Below, one piece after another: positions 24,752 to 32,474 of a stretch of 35,903 bases of DNA. Each line of letters starts with the position of its first letter. Position 1 is the first letter of the stretch. The notes under the pieces were generated by a model. The model worked only from the letters and a program-made list of their open reading frames with translations. It did no database searches and was not told the DNA's origin. The stretch lies in IMG/VR virus record IMGVR_UViG_3300045747_000060, positions 1 through 35,903 of that record; one strand, written 5' to 3'. This stretch comes from a virus. The position numbers were made by a program, and so were the translations under genes.

Positions 24752-26425
24752 CTAGCGCCCGTAGGGATTCTGACGGCCGTGTTTTTGTGCATAGTAATCA
24801 ACCTCATCGACGGGATCTTCGGGTACCGCTTCAAGCTCTAAGAACCCAGAGTCACGCATGTAGATGCAAGCCTGTGTGAATGTATCCACAAGGTCGTCGT
24901 GTTCCCCGTTCGGAAACTCGTCGCACTGCGTGAGCAGTGGCCTTGCCCAAGTGACTGCCTGCCCAGGATCGCGCTTCGACTCAAGCACATAGAACATATC
25001 TGCTTCCAGGAATGGAGCTGTCATATGGGCTCGTGCGATCTTGTCGGCACGTCCTGGGTTGTAAGCCACAATTGGTAGGTTTATATCACGTAGGTCTTGG
25101 ATGATGGATTGTCCGCTGGCCTTTTGCTCCACGAGTATGACGTCTGGCTTACGGCTTGGGTGCAGCGGATCGTCTTTAACCCCACCGTAAGGGGCCTTCC
25201 AGTCGTCCATGAGCTTCTTCTTGAGCTTCCCGTACTTCAGATGATCGGTCCAAGCGTCTAGCAAGATGGCGAACTTCTTGCCCTTGGAGTCTCCGAACTC
25301 GTGCTCACCGATGCCCCACACGGTCCCAGCACTGGGATCACCCTCCACCTTCTCAGTGAACGCTGTGTCATAGGACTGCAGCACGAAGAAGAGGTCTGGG
25401 AGCCTAGCCTTGGCCGGCCAGAATACGAAGTGGCCTGACTGCAGGATGCCGCCACCGGCTGGAGAAGGTCTTTGCGCCAACTGACCTGCTGCTCCATAGT
25501 CGCCGAGACTCCTCTTGAGCGTCTTGACGGTTGGCGCGTCAAACCGAGCTGGCCACAAGAGTTCACCCTCTTCACGCCTAGGATCTTTGAACCCGAGCTT
25601 AGTGACACAGGCTCTAGCCTTCTCATACTCCATTGGGAGCATCAAGTGTGTCCAACCACCTTGCTCAAGTACGTGGCCGCTCAGATCCTTCTGGTGGAGC
25701 CTCTGCATGATGATGGCCATAGCACCAGTAATCGGATCGTTGAGACGAGAGATGATGCCTTCGTCGAACGTGGTGAGAGCAGCTTCGCGCTCAGCCTCAG
25801 AGTGTGCGCCGTTGCGGTCGTGCGGGTCATCGATGAGCACAGTGTCGCCGCCGTCGCCCATCACGCCACCCGTCATACCGAAGGCGATGCGGTAACCCAT
25901 CTCGCTGTTCTGGAACCTGATCTTCTCATTCTGGTCTGAGGCCAGCGTGAACTTGTGACCCCAATGCTTCTTGAACCACGCCGATGTGACTAGGCGCCGC
26001 ATCTTCAAGTTGTCTCTGATGGCGAGCTTGGCAGCATAGGACCCACACAACCACTGATGGCTCGGGTCGTGGATCCAGGTCCATGCCGGCCACGCCACTG
26101 ATGTGATGGTTGACTTCGAGGTTCGGAAGGGCACGTTGATCAGCAGCCGAGTGATCTCGCGGCGGCTCACTGCTTCCAAGTGTTCTGAGATGGCCCTGAG
26201 ATGCCAGTTGTCGACGAACTCACGGCCTGGCTCGATGATGGGCCAAGCGCACTGAAGGAAGGCGTGGAGCGAGGACTCACACAGACGGCGCTCGATCTCG
26301 TCGAGCATGTTGTACACACCCAGCTTGGTATCACGGCTAATGGGGCCACCTGTGAGAGCCTGGATCTTAGGAATCTTGAAGTTCGGCTTAGTCTTAGTCC
26401 CCTGCAGCGATGTGGGGATCTTCAT
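24752..26425 (-). CDS. terL: Terminase large subunit
   Basis: This 557-residue motor protein packages DNA into proheads. The N-terminal ATPase has an unusual Walker A (NVPFRTSKST, about 97-106), where most relatives have a GKS/T loop ending, and a Walker B-like TVLIDDPH (about 196-203). The C-terminal RNase-H-type nuclease shows SYDTAFTE (Asp353), FAILLDAWTD, DVILVEQKASG (Glu433) and GEHDDLVDTF (Asp510/511), the expected acidic metal ligands. Its ATG overlaps the stop of the small subunit (ATGA), and a weak ribosome site supports coupling. Confidence 0.93.
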   Translation of the reverse strand: MKIPTSLQGTKTKPNFKIPKIQALTGGPISRDTKLGVYNMLDEIERRLCESSLHAFLQCAWPIIEPGREFVDNWHLRAISEHLEAVSRREITRLLINVPFRTSKSTITSVAWPAWTWIHDPSHQWLCGSYAAKLAIRDNLKMRRLVTSAWFKKHWGHKFTLASDQNEKIRFQNSEMGYRIAFGMTGGVMGDGGDTVLIDDPHDRNGAHSEAEREAALTTFDEGIISRLNDPITGAMAIIMQRLHQKDLSGHVLEQGGWTHLMLPMEYEKARACVTKLGFKDPRREEGELLWPARFDAPTVKTLKRSLGDYGAAGQLAQRPSPAGGGILQSGHFVFWPAKARLPDLFFVLQSYDTAFTEKVEGDPSAGTVWGIGEHEFGDSKGKKFAILLDAWTDHLKYGKLKKKLMDDWKAPYGGVKDDPLHPSRKPDVILVEQKASGQSIIQDLRDINLPIVAYNPGRADKIARAHMTAPFLEADMFYVLESKRDPGQAVTWARPLLTQCDEFPNGEHDDLVDTFTQACIYMRDSGFLELEAVPEDPVDEVDYYAQKHGRQNPYGR

Positions 26426-27216
26426 ATATCTGTGCCGGTCTTCTTTGTTGATGCCGCAATGACACCTAGCAGGTTGATGCGGTTGGTCAGGGCATCGTTG
26501 ATCTCTTCCTCAGTCTTGCCTGCAAAGAGACCACCAACTGGGCTTGACCCCATCGGGCCCAGCTCCATGCGGCTCCTGTCTTGGAAGTGTTCTGGGTCTG
26601 CAGCCTTCAGCAAGGCTAGAGCCAGCGTATCACTGAACTGGCGCTCAGCACCAACCTGCAAGCCTTGCTGGAAGATGGGCCTCTCCCAACCTTGAAATGC
26701 TCTGCGTGCCGCCTCGTCCTTCCACGCCTCAACACCAAGCAGTAGGGCCTCGTTGAGAGCCGCACAGAAGCTGGCGTTCTCCTTTTTGAAGGCGTAGACG
26801 GACAGCCTGCTCATGTTGAGTTCTTCGCAGGCCAGTGTCAAGTTCCCAGTCGAGGCCACAGCGCCAAGCAAGGCTGGGATGGTGACAGAGGTCAGTGGTG
26901 TGTACGCTTGGACGCCGTGGATCATCCAACTGTCTTTGTGAATGATCACGTCTTGGACCCCAGTTGTGGATCCTTTGCCAGGACGCACCTTGACCTTTGT
27001 CCCATCAGGCATGGAGCGCTCAACAACAGCTTGGCGGATGACCCTAGTGCTTTGCCGTGATGCGTAGGGTCCGGATGCCGCCTTATAACCATCTGGAAAT
27101 GGCTTCTTAGGTGGAGCTTGAGGCGCCTTGTCTGCCTGCACTGCTCTTGGTTTCCTAGGCTGTGATGCTGGCTTGGCCGCTGGCTGTGCAGCCTGCTGCT
27201 TTGTCTTTGTTGCCAC
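26422..27216 (-). CDS. terS: Terminase small subunit (probable)
   Basis: I place the start at GTG 27216, with GAGG eight bases upstream. The longer frame would add 55 residues with no clear site. The 264-residue protein has a Lys/Pro/Gln-rich disordered N-terminus (residues 1-50), then a conserved body. Residues about 124-145 (GNLTLACEELNMSRLSVYAF) form a helix-turn-helix, and EAWKDEAARRAFQGWERPIF is the pattern typical of small-terminase-like DNA-recognition proteins. It precedes the large terminase in an overlapping pair. It would recognise the packaging site and regulate the motor. Confidence 0.78.
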   Translation of the reverse strand: MATKTKQQAAQPAAKPASQPRKPRAVQADKAPQAPPKKPFPDGYKAASGPYASRQSTRVIRQAVVERSMPDGTKVKVRPGKGSTTGVQDVIIHKDSWMIHGVQAYTPLTSVTIPALLGAVASTGNLTLACEELNMSRLSVYAFKKENASFCAALNEALLLGVEAWKDEAARRAFQGWERPIFQQGLQVGAERQFSDTLALALLKAADPEHFQDRSRMELGPMGSSPVGGLFAGKTEEEINDALTNRINLLGVIAASTKKTGTDI

Positions 27217-27633
27217 GTGTGAATCCTCGTGTTGTGATGGACAGGTGGCATTGTACTTGGCGCCCACCACTATGAGGGTGGATGTGCTCAAGGAAGATCT
27301 GTGGTGCACGAGCAAAGAAACTAAGTGCAACGCGCTAAGTTTATGGTGTGGAGCCGCTCTAATGGCCTCCAATATCCACAAATATCGGTAAAAGCAGAGC
27401 CAAAGCGCAAAAACGCGCGATCTCAGAATAAGCGTGTTCTCTTCTCTTTAAAAAGGGTACCTTTTCAAAGTTCTCTATATAGAGTAATAGATTGAGAAGG
27501 TACCCTTTACATTGGGTTGCCACGCTTGTATTGCGTTATTGCGCTACGCGTTTTAGCCAAAAGAACCCGGCCCATTTAATCGAAAGCACTCTAGAATACA
27601 GCCCTACAACCTAATTTAAGAAAGGATGGGGCC
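27217..27633. other. Non-coding divergent hub between packaging and replication operons
   Basis: A stretch of 417 bases with no convincing gene. It separates the leftward terminase operon from the rightward primase operon. It holds nested inverted repeats (27404-27545), described separately, and a TAGAAT -10-like box at 27592-27597 about 40 bases before the GTG of the right operon. A TTTACA hexamer at 27506-27511 is followed 17 bases later by TATTGC, a poor -10. No perfect promoter pair is seen on either strand. The segment 27217-27380 shows nothing I can identify. Confidence 0.65.
27404..27545. promoter_or_regulatory. Nested dyad: candidate replication origin or bidirectional operator
   Basis: Four inverted pairs lie around nearly one centre. 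AGCGCAAAAACGC (27404-27416) pairs with 27533-27545, 12/13 matches, centre 27474.5. AAGCGTG (27430-27436) pairs with CACGCTT (27521-27527), perfect, centre 27478.5. A 15-base arm with KpnI-like GGTACC (27452-27466) pairs with 27494-27508, 14/15, centre 27480. The palindrome CTCTATATAGAG (27473-27484), perfect, also has centre 27478.5. The core is AT-rich. Its place beside an HTH-like gene and a primase-helicase suits an origin or a divergent operator; I cannot tell which. Confidence 0.6.
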
Positions 27634-28143
27634 GTGGACAAAGTTCCTTCTCAATCGTTCGAGGATCTGCTGAAAGCGATCCCACTACAGAAGCGCAAAG
27701 AATTATCAACACAGATTGAGGACCTTTGCACTCACTTCCAAATCCCCAACACCTTCCTCGTGAACCAACTCACGCTCAGTGGCAGGCGCCGGGCAGAAGC
27801 CACAAAGGCAACAGCGCTGCTCAAGAAGAATTACGTTCCGCGTTACTGGGTCGAAATCGTCGGCATTTACGACCCAAAACCCTGTACTCTGGCCGAAGCC
27901 GCCAAGCTCATGCGGGTCACCGAGACGTCCTTAAAAGTCCGCGTCTCTACGCACAGAAGCTTCGAGAAGGAAATTACTGCTGGCTTTTCGGGCAAAGACC
28001 GTGGTCATGTGGACGGCTATTACATCTGTTCAAAGATGACTGAAGAAGAGGCCGATCACTTCCGAGACGAATTCACAAAAAGCCTCCAACAACGAACCCT
28101 GACCGGCTTCGACATACAATCGGTTTCGCCAGCGCGTCCGTAA
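27634..28143 (+). CDS. HTH-like protein at the head of the replication operon, unknown
   Basis: This 169-residue protein starts with GTG at 27634, with GAAAGGA about seven bases upstream; no in-frame ATG is nearby. Residues about 87-109 (CTLAEAAKLMRVTETSLKVR) look like a helix-turn-helix. The rest is charged and helical (PLQKRKELSTQIEDLC, ATKATALLKKNYV). It is the first gene to the right of the nested dyad, so a repressor, origin-binding or replication-initiator role is plausible but unproven. No known family is recognised. Confidence 0.6.
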   Translation: MDKVPSQSFEDLLKAIPLQKRKELSTQIEDLCTHFQIPNTFLVNQLTLSGRRRAEATKATALLKKNYVPRYWVEIVGIYDPKPCTLAEAAKLMRVTETSLKVRVSTHRSFEKEITAGFSGKDRGHVDGYYICSKMTEEEADHFRDEFTKSLQQRTLTGFDIQSVSPARP

Positions 28144-28235
28144 CGGCGGTCCTTCGATTTACCTCTTAGCAGCCGCCTGAACAGGTGGTCCTCAGCAAAT
28201 TGCCGACGCGCTGGCACCCAATTCCACCAATATAA

Positions 28236-30281
28236 ATGTCTGATGCAAAGACCCTAGCAGCTGAAAAGCTAGAATCGTCTGGTCTCACCTTGGCTGATGC
28301 CAAGCTTCTTAACATCACGTGGGCCGAGAATGGGCAGAAGCTCGACGCTAGCTACCCAACTGTTCCGGTCCTCGTCTTCCACTACATGGACCCAGCCACT
28401 GGGAAGCCATTCCAGTATGCTCCAGAGTGGCCCGAGTACACGCGGATTCGGACTCTCAAAGATCCTGCAGGGTTTGCATCACAGACCAAGCAGAAGCCCT
28501 TGAGGTACAAGCAGCCTCCGGACTCAGGGCTTGCCGCATACTTCCCGTCCAATATCAATTGGAAGAAGATCCTAGATGATCCTAGTGAGCCCATCATCAT
28601 CACTGAGGGTGAACTCAAAGCCTCCAAGGCCTGCAAAGAAGGGTTTGCCACCATAGGCCTTGGCGGTGTCAACTCATTTACCGGTGCCAAGCACGGCATC
28701 GGGTTCTTGAAGGAATTGGACTCTGTCAACTGGGTCAAGCGCCGAGTCACCATCTGCTACGATTCAGATACCCAGACCAACGAGAACGTGGCAAATGCTA
28801 CCAACACGCTTGCTGAGCGCCTTGCTGCAAGAGGTGCCGTTGTTCAAGTCCTCCCCATGCCAGGTCTTGAAGGCTACGAGAAAACTGGTCTTGACGACTT
28901 CCTTCTGGAACAAAAGGCTGATGGCTTGACTGCACTCATGGATGCATCAGTGAAGTCGCTAACCGCAGTCCGCCAGTTGTGGAGTCTCAACGACCTCTAC
29001 GTCTACATCCAAAACCCTGGGATAATTTTCAAAAAACCCACTGGCCAGAAGATCAGCCCGTCGCTGTTCATGGCGTCTGAGATACCGATGGACTTCTCAG
29101 AGCAGTACATGACTACGAACGGGGTTGCACTGAGGCAGGTATCCTTATCTACTGCTTGGCTGAAGTGGCCACTGCGCCATAAGGTTGAAACACTGACCTA
29201 TGCGCCTGGAAAAGAGCAGCTGATTGAACCCGGATCCTACCGGTCTGCTTGGAACACATGGCCTGGTTGGGGTATCGAGCCCACCAAGGGGTCAGTGAAA
29301 CCGTTCATTGAACTTATCGACCACCTCTTTACCGGAGCTTCGCGCGAAGCAAAGCAGTGGTTTCTTCAATGGCTCGCCTATCCTCTTCAGCACCCAGGAA
29401 CTAAGCTCTTCACTTCGGTGCTCCTTTGGGGTGTTCGTCACGGAACAGGAAAGTCCATCATTGGATACACCATGGGAAAGATCTATGGAAAGAATTTCAC
29501 GGAACTCAACCAGCAAAATATTGACGGAAATTTCAATGAGTGGGCGGAGAATAAGCAGTTTGTCATGGGAGACGACATCACAGGAACTGATAAACGCCAC
29601 GATAGCGACCGCCTTAAGAAGCTCATCACACAAAAAGAGATTCGGCTCAACATCAAGCACGTTCAGTCATTTGTCATCCCAGACTGCATCAATTATTATT
29701 TCACGGCTAACGGACCAACCACACTCTTCCTTGAAGACGATGACCGACGCTCTTTCGTCCATGAAATTACTGCAGACCCATTAGGTGAAGCCTTCTACAA
29801 GAAGTACGATGCGTGGTTACACGGTGATGGTCCTGCCGCTCTCTTCCACTACCTAGTCAACGAGGTGGACTGCTCAGCGTTCAACCCAGCTGCACCGGCA
29901 CTCCGCACAGAGGCCAAAGAACGGATGATCGCAGACGTACGGTCTGACATCGGTGAATGGGTGAACATGCTGCTCACCAACCCAGAAGAGATCCTTAAGG
30001 TTGGGCAAATTTCACTCCACCATGACATGTTCACTAATAAGGAGCTGCTTGCCCTCTACGACCCAGAAGGCAGGAGCAAGGTGACGGCCAACGGCTTGGG
30101 TCGGGAACTCCGCCGTGTTGGTGTCCACTACGCACTGGGTGGCAACACCATCAAGACCAAGAAAGAAGTGAACCGTTTCTATATAGTGCGCAACAAAGAG
30201 AAGTGGGAAGGTTCTAAGCTGGCTGAGATCCAGACCCACTTGAATGATGCACCAACACCAATGGCCAAGAAGAAGTATTGA
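28236..30281 (+). CDS. Primase-helicase: TOPRIM-like N-terminus plus SF3 / DUF5906 helicase
   Basis: This 681-residue protein has an N-terminal half (about 90-235) with IIITEGELKASKACKEG, ATIGLGGVNSFTG and RRVTICYDSD, a DUF3854/TOPRIM-like fold. The C-terminal half is an SF3-type helicase: Walker A GVRHGTGKS (398-406), Walker B QFVMGDDI (about 443-450), YYFTANGPTT (about 486-495) and the DDDRRSF arginine region (about 502-508). It probably unwinds and primes the phage genome. The ATG (28236) lacks an obvious ribosome site (ACCAATATAAATG), which is odd for so important a gene. The 92-base gap before it contains only GGCGG/CCGCC complementary pieces. Confidence 0.85.
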   Translation: MSDAKTLAAEKLESSGLTLADAKLLNITWAENGQKLDASYPTVPVLVFHYMDPATGKPFQYAPEWPEYTRIRTLKDPAGFASQTKQKPLRYKQPPDSGLAAYFPSNINWKKILDDPSEPIIITEGELKASKACKEGFATIGLGGVNSFTGAKHGIGFLKELDSVNWVKRRVTICYDSDTQTNENVANATNTLAERLAARGAVVQVLPMPGLEGYEKTGLDDFLLEQKADGLTALMDASVKSLTAVRQLWSLNDLYVYIQNPGIIFKKPTGQKISPSLFMASEIPMDFSEQYMTTNGVALRQVSLSTAWLKWPLRHKVETLTYAPGKEQLIEPGSYRSAWNTWPGWGIEPTKGSVKPFIELIDHLFTGASREAKQWFLQWLAYPLQHPGTKLFTSVLLWGVRHGTGKSIIGYTMGKIYGKNFTELNQQNIDGNFNEWAENKQFVMGDDITGTDKRHDSDRLKKLITQKEIRLNIKHVQSFVIPDCINYYFTANGPTTLFLEDDDRRSFVHEITADPLGEAFYKKYDAWLHGDGPAALFHYLVNEVDCSAFNPAAPALRTEAKERMIADVRSDIGEWVNMLLTNPEEILKVGQISLHHDMFTNKELLALYDPEGRSKVTANGLGRELRRVGVHYALGGNTIKTKKEVNRFYIVRNKEKWEGSKLAEIQTHLNDAPTPMAKKKY

Positions 30282-30284
30282 TGT

Positions 30285-30312
30285 TGTGACTGCGGCACAA
30301 TTTGCAGTCACA
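30285..30312 (+). terminator. Nine-pair hairpin after the primase-helicase
   Basis: TGTGACTGC (30285-30293) pairs perfectly with GCAGTCACA (30304-30312), with a ten-base loop. It lies directly after the TGA stop and directly before the TTGCAAATA element of the first early promoter. Only a very short T stretch follows, so it may be a weak terminator or an insulator rather than a full one. Confidence 0.5.
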
Positions 30313-30354
30313 TTGCAAATAGTTGTTTACAAGCATCAATTTACCCACTATAAT
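30313..30354 (+). promoter_or_regulatory. Early promoter copy 1
   Basis: TTGCAAATA at 30313-30321, then four bases, -35 TTTACA at 30326-30331, a 17-base spacer and -10 TATAAT at 30349-30354. It drives the 136-residue gene through a leader ending in GCTGAGGA. This is the best-formed member of a four-copy family. A TTTGCA/TGCAAA inverted pair overlaps it. Confidence 0.85.
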
Positions 30355-30412
30355 TCATACATGCACAAACAATCCTGAATGTGCAAACCACCTAAACGCT
30401 GAGGACCTTATC

Positions 30413-30823
30413 ATGAACATGTCAAACGCCGCCAAGTACACCGCCCGCGACTCTGCAACAGCAGCTCTCCGTAAAATCGGGGTTTTCAAATGCGACTACG
30501 ATGACTTCATCATCAAGCGCGACGGTACCTTCTACTGCGACATCGAAGGTGCTAAGATCTTCGTCTCCAAGCAGAATGCCACGGCACCTGTGATTGCCCC
30601 CATCGCCGTGGCACCAGCCCCTGTTGTTAAGGCGGCTAAGGTCAAAGTCGAAGGTAAAGTGTCAGTGTCTAACCTGATCCGGACGGCCATCTTGGAAGGC
30701 AAGTCTAACCAGGAAATTTGGGATGCCATGGGCCCCAACGGTTCTGGCCTGATTGAGCAGAAGCACCACCACTATGCTTCTTGGTATCGTTGCGAACTGC
30801 GTCGCAAAGGTCACAACGTCTAA
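30413..30823 (+). CDS. Early phage protein with SNLIRTAI-type C-terminal domain, unknown function
   Basis: The start is ATG 30413; a longer frame would begin inside the promoter, and GCTGAGGA lies upstream of this ATG. The 136-residue product has a helical N-terminus (ARDSATAALRKIGVF), an Ala/Pro/Val linker (about 57-80, APVIAPIAVAPAPV), then VSNLIRTAILEGKSNQEIWDAM and HHYASWYRCELRRKG. The C-terminal piece recurs in many phage early proteins and may bind DNA or RNA. The role is unknown. Confidence 0.75.
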   Translation: MNMSNAAKYTARDSATAALRKIGVFKCDYDDFIIKRDGTFYCDIEGAKIFVSKQNATAPVIAPIAVAPAPVVKAAKVKVEGKVSVSNLIRTAILEGKSNQEIWDAMGPNGSGLIEQKHHHYASWYRCELRRKGHNV

Positions 30824-30941
30824 GAGCCAAGTGGGAAGACCCTGGGAACAGGGCTCTTCGATGAAAGAACTGTGGGTGAGTACACCTTAAACAAGGCGAC
30901 CGCGAATGAGTGGAGTGGCCAGCAGTTCTTTCACCGAAGAG
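30822..30941 (+). other. Structured non-coding segment with 19-base inverted arms
   Basis: After the stop, CCCTG-GGAA-CAGGG (30840-30853) forms a GNRA-type hairpin, with an outer AAGAGCC/GGCTCTT pair (30822-30828 with 30852-30858). Then CTCTTCGATGAAAGAACTG (30854-30872) pairs with 30923-30941 with one mismatch over a 50-base loop that itself contains GGTG-AGTA-CACC. No tRNA-like T-loop and no open frame are present. It ends one base before the next promoter's TTGCAAATA. It could be a terminator lacking a T-run, a small RNA or an RNA-level regulator. Confidence 0.55.
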
Positions 30942-30942
30942 A

Positions 30943-30984
30943 TTGCAAATAAGTGTTTACATCCACCTGAAAGCTTGGTATAAT
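30943..30984 (+). promoter_or_regulatory. Early promoter copy 2
   Basis: TTGCAAATA (30943-30951), four bases, TTTACA (30956-30961), 17 bases, TATAAT (30979-30984). It drives the DUF2786 gene. The transcript leader begins with TCAATCTTACCAACC, nearly the same as in copy 3, and ends GCTGAGGACCATT before ATG 31021. Confidence 0.88.
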
Positions 30985-31020
30985 TCAATCTTACCAACCA
31001 ACCTTATGCTGAGGACCATT

Positions 31021-31710
31021 ATGACAAATACCCCTGACGAAAAGATCCTGAACAAAATCAAGAAGTGCTTGGCACTGTCTGCATCTTCTGAACCGCACGA
31101 AGCAGCTGCTGCAATGCGCCAAGCTCAGAAGCTCATGGAGATGCACGGCATCAGCCAAATCGACGTGCAACGCTCGGACATCGGTGAAGCTAACGTGAGC
31201 AGCAAGGTTTCTGTGAGCAAGGTGAACCCTTGGGAGCTGAAGCTCATGGCAACTGTGGCAGATGCCTTTGGTTGCAAGCTGTTGTGGATCCCTAGCTACA
31301 GCTGGTCCTCGGATGTTTATGGCCGCTATACTTTCATTGGTCTGAAGAGCCAGATTGAGCTGGCGCAGTACACGGCTGAAGTCATGCAGCGGAAGCTCAT
31401 GAAGTCTCGTGCTGCTTTCGCCAAGAGCCTTCCATCCTCTGCGTCTCGCGCGTTCAAGAGTGCCCAGCTCGACGGCTTCTGCCTTGGCTGGACGGTCGAA
31501 GTTAAGAAGACCGTGCATGCATTTGCCCTGTCCAAAGAGACCGAGCAGATGATCACTGAGTACGTCAAAGAGAAGTCCACTGGTAAGGCCAAGTCCAGCA
31601 GCAAGCAGTACGGGACCTCTGGTATGGCTGCTGGCCGTGAAGCAGGAGCCAACGAATCTATCCACCGTCCCATGGGCCAGCGTGCGGCAAACCTCATGAT
31701 TGGAGCCTGA
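31021..31710 (+). CDS. DUF2786 protein
   Basis: The start is ATG 31021, behind the GCTGAGGA leader; an upstream ATG in the same frame lies before the promoter. The 229-residue protein has a DUF2786 motif at about 6-44 (ILNKIKKCLALSASSEPHEA followed by AMRQAQKLMEMHG). A longer region contains FGCKLLWIPSY, RYTFIGLKSQIELAQYT and KSAQLDGFCLGWTVEVKK. It matches the architecture of many phage and bacterial DUF2786 proteins. The function is not established; DNA-related roles have been suggested by its common place in replication modules. Confidence 0.85.
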   Translation: MTNTPDEKILNKIKKCLALSASSEPHEAAAAMRQAQKLMEMHGISQIDVQRSDIGEANVSSKVSVSKVNPWELKLMATVADAFGCKLLWIPSYSWSSDVYGRYTFIGLKSQIELAQYTAEVMQRKLMKSRAAFAKSLPSSASRAFKSAQLDGFCLGWTVEVKKTVHAFALSKETEQMITEYVKEKSTGKAKSSSKQYGTSGMAAGREAGANESIHRPMGQRAANLMIGA

Positions 31711-31711
31711 T

Positions 31712-31906
31712 ATGAAGAAACGCCAGTTCACAGAGGGCCAAATCATGAACTGGGTTCTTTATGAACTCATTCGGTCTGGAAGCGTGTACAACATGTTAGA
31801 CCCGCGCGCCATCAAAATGTCTGGCCTGTCTAAGGAAGACTACATGTTCGTACTGAAGAATTACAGTGAATTGAAAGAAGCTTACAACACTACGAAGGCA
31901 AAATAG
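31712..31906 (+). CDS. Small early protein, unknown
   Basis: ATG at 31712 has GGAG six bases upstream, just after the TGA of the DUF2786 gene. The 64-residue product begins MKKRQFTEGQIMNWVLYELI and is mostly helical and basic, ending YNTTKAK. It is likely translated from the same transcript as DUF2786. No recognised motif, but its HTH-like size and charge make nucleic-acid binding possible. Confidence 0.62.
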   Translation: MKKRQFTEGQIMNWVLYELIRSGSVYNMLDPRAIKMSGLSKEDYMFVLKNYSELKEAYNTTKAK

Positions 31907-31907
31907 C

Positions 31908-31949
31908 CTGCAAATAGGTGTTTACAAATCGCCTTAGCCACAGTATAAC
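31908..31949 (+). promoter_or_regulatory. Early promoter copy 3
   Basis: CTGCAAATA (31908-31916), four bases, TTTACA (31921-31926), 17 bases, TATAAC (31944-31949). Upstream element and -10 each have one change from the consensus. It begins right after the TAG of the previous gene and drives the 96-residue gene via GCTGAGGATTATC before ATG 31980. Confidence 0.85.
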
Positions 31950-31979
31950 TGAATCTTACCAACCACGCTGAGGATTATC

Positions 31980-32270
31980 ATGATTACACCTGCACACCGC
32001 CGAGCCTCCAGGGTCAGCAATGCTCTGGAAGCCACAATCTGTGGAATCCCTTGCTTGATTGAGGTCGAGACCTGCAACGTAGTTCAAGGCAGCTACAGCT
32101 ACAACGCTGCTTCTGACATGGACTACCTAGGCTACTATGAAATTGAGTTCACTGTCCTAGACCGTAAGGGCTATCCGGCCCGCTGGCTCGAGGGCAAGCT
32201 CACGGACTCTGGACGCGCAGACATCGAGGCCCTTATCTTGGAAAACCACGAGGAACAACTTGAAGACTAA
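31980..32270 (+). CDS. Early protein, unknown
   Basis: This 96-residue protein begins MITPAHRRASRVSNALEATI and has a beta-rich middle (GIPCLIEVETCNVVQGSY, MDYLGYYEIEFTVLDRKG). The end is acidic (LILENHEEQLED). ATG follows a GCTGAGGA ribosome site in the repeated early leader. No family is recognised. Alternation of strands and a short helix suggests a small alpha/beta domain. Confidence 0.7.
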   Translation: MITPAHRRASRVSNALEATICGIPCLIEVETCNVVQGSYSYNAASDMDYLGYYEIEFTVLDRKGYPARWLEGKLTDSGRADIEALILENHEEQLED

Positions 32271-32357
32271 CAAGCAGGAGGATCCCAGCTTTGCCAAGCT
32301 GCCAAGCTGCAGGGCGGGGAACCTTACACTGGGAACCAACAATATAAAGGCAGCGGA

Positions 32358-32474
32358 ATGGTCCAGTGGTGTGCCCTGTGCGGCGTACACCGCGGCCAAC
32401 TAGGAGGCTCTGTCCGTCGCATGATGGGTGGAAGGTTCTGGGTCTGCAAAATGCACTCAAAGGAAACCAAATGA
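32358..32474 (+). CDS. 38-residue zinc-ribbon-like peptide
   Basis: A short frame with AAAGG about seven bases upstream starts MVQWCALCGVHRGQLGG and contains WVCKMH. CALC plus CKMH would give a C-x2-C...C-x2-H zinc site in a very small fold. The TGA stop overlaps the next gene's ATG at 32471 (ATGA). This coupling, a ribosome site and the spaced ligands support it as a real gene. The role is unknown; tiny zinc peptides often bind host proteins. Confidence 0.58.
   Translation: MVQWCALCGVHRGQLGGSVRRMMGGRFWVCKMHSKETK

Noticed and set aside
30822-30941. tRNA gene
   Set aside because: The paired arms suggested a folded RNA, but there is no T-loop, no anticodon arm of the right size, and the stems are too long.
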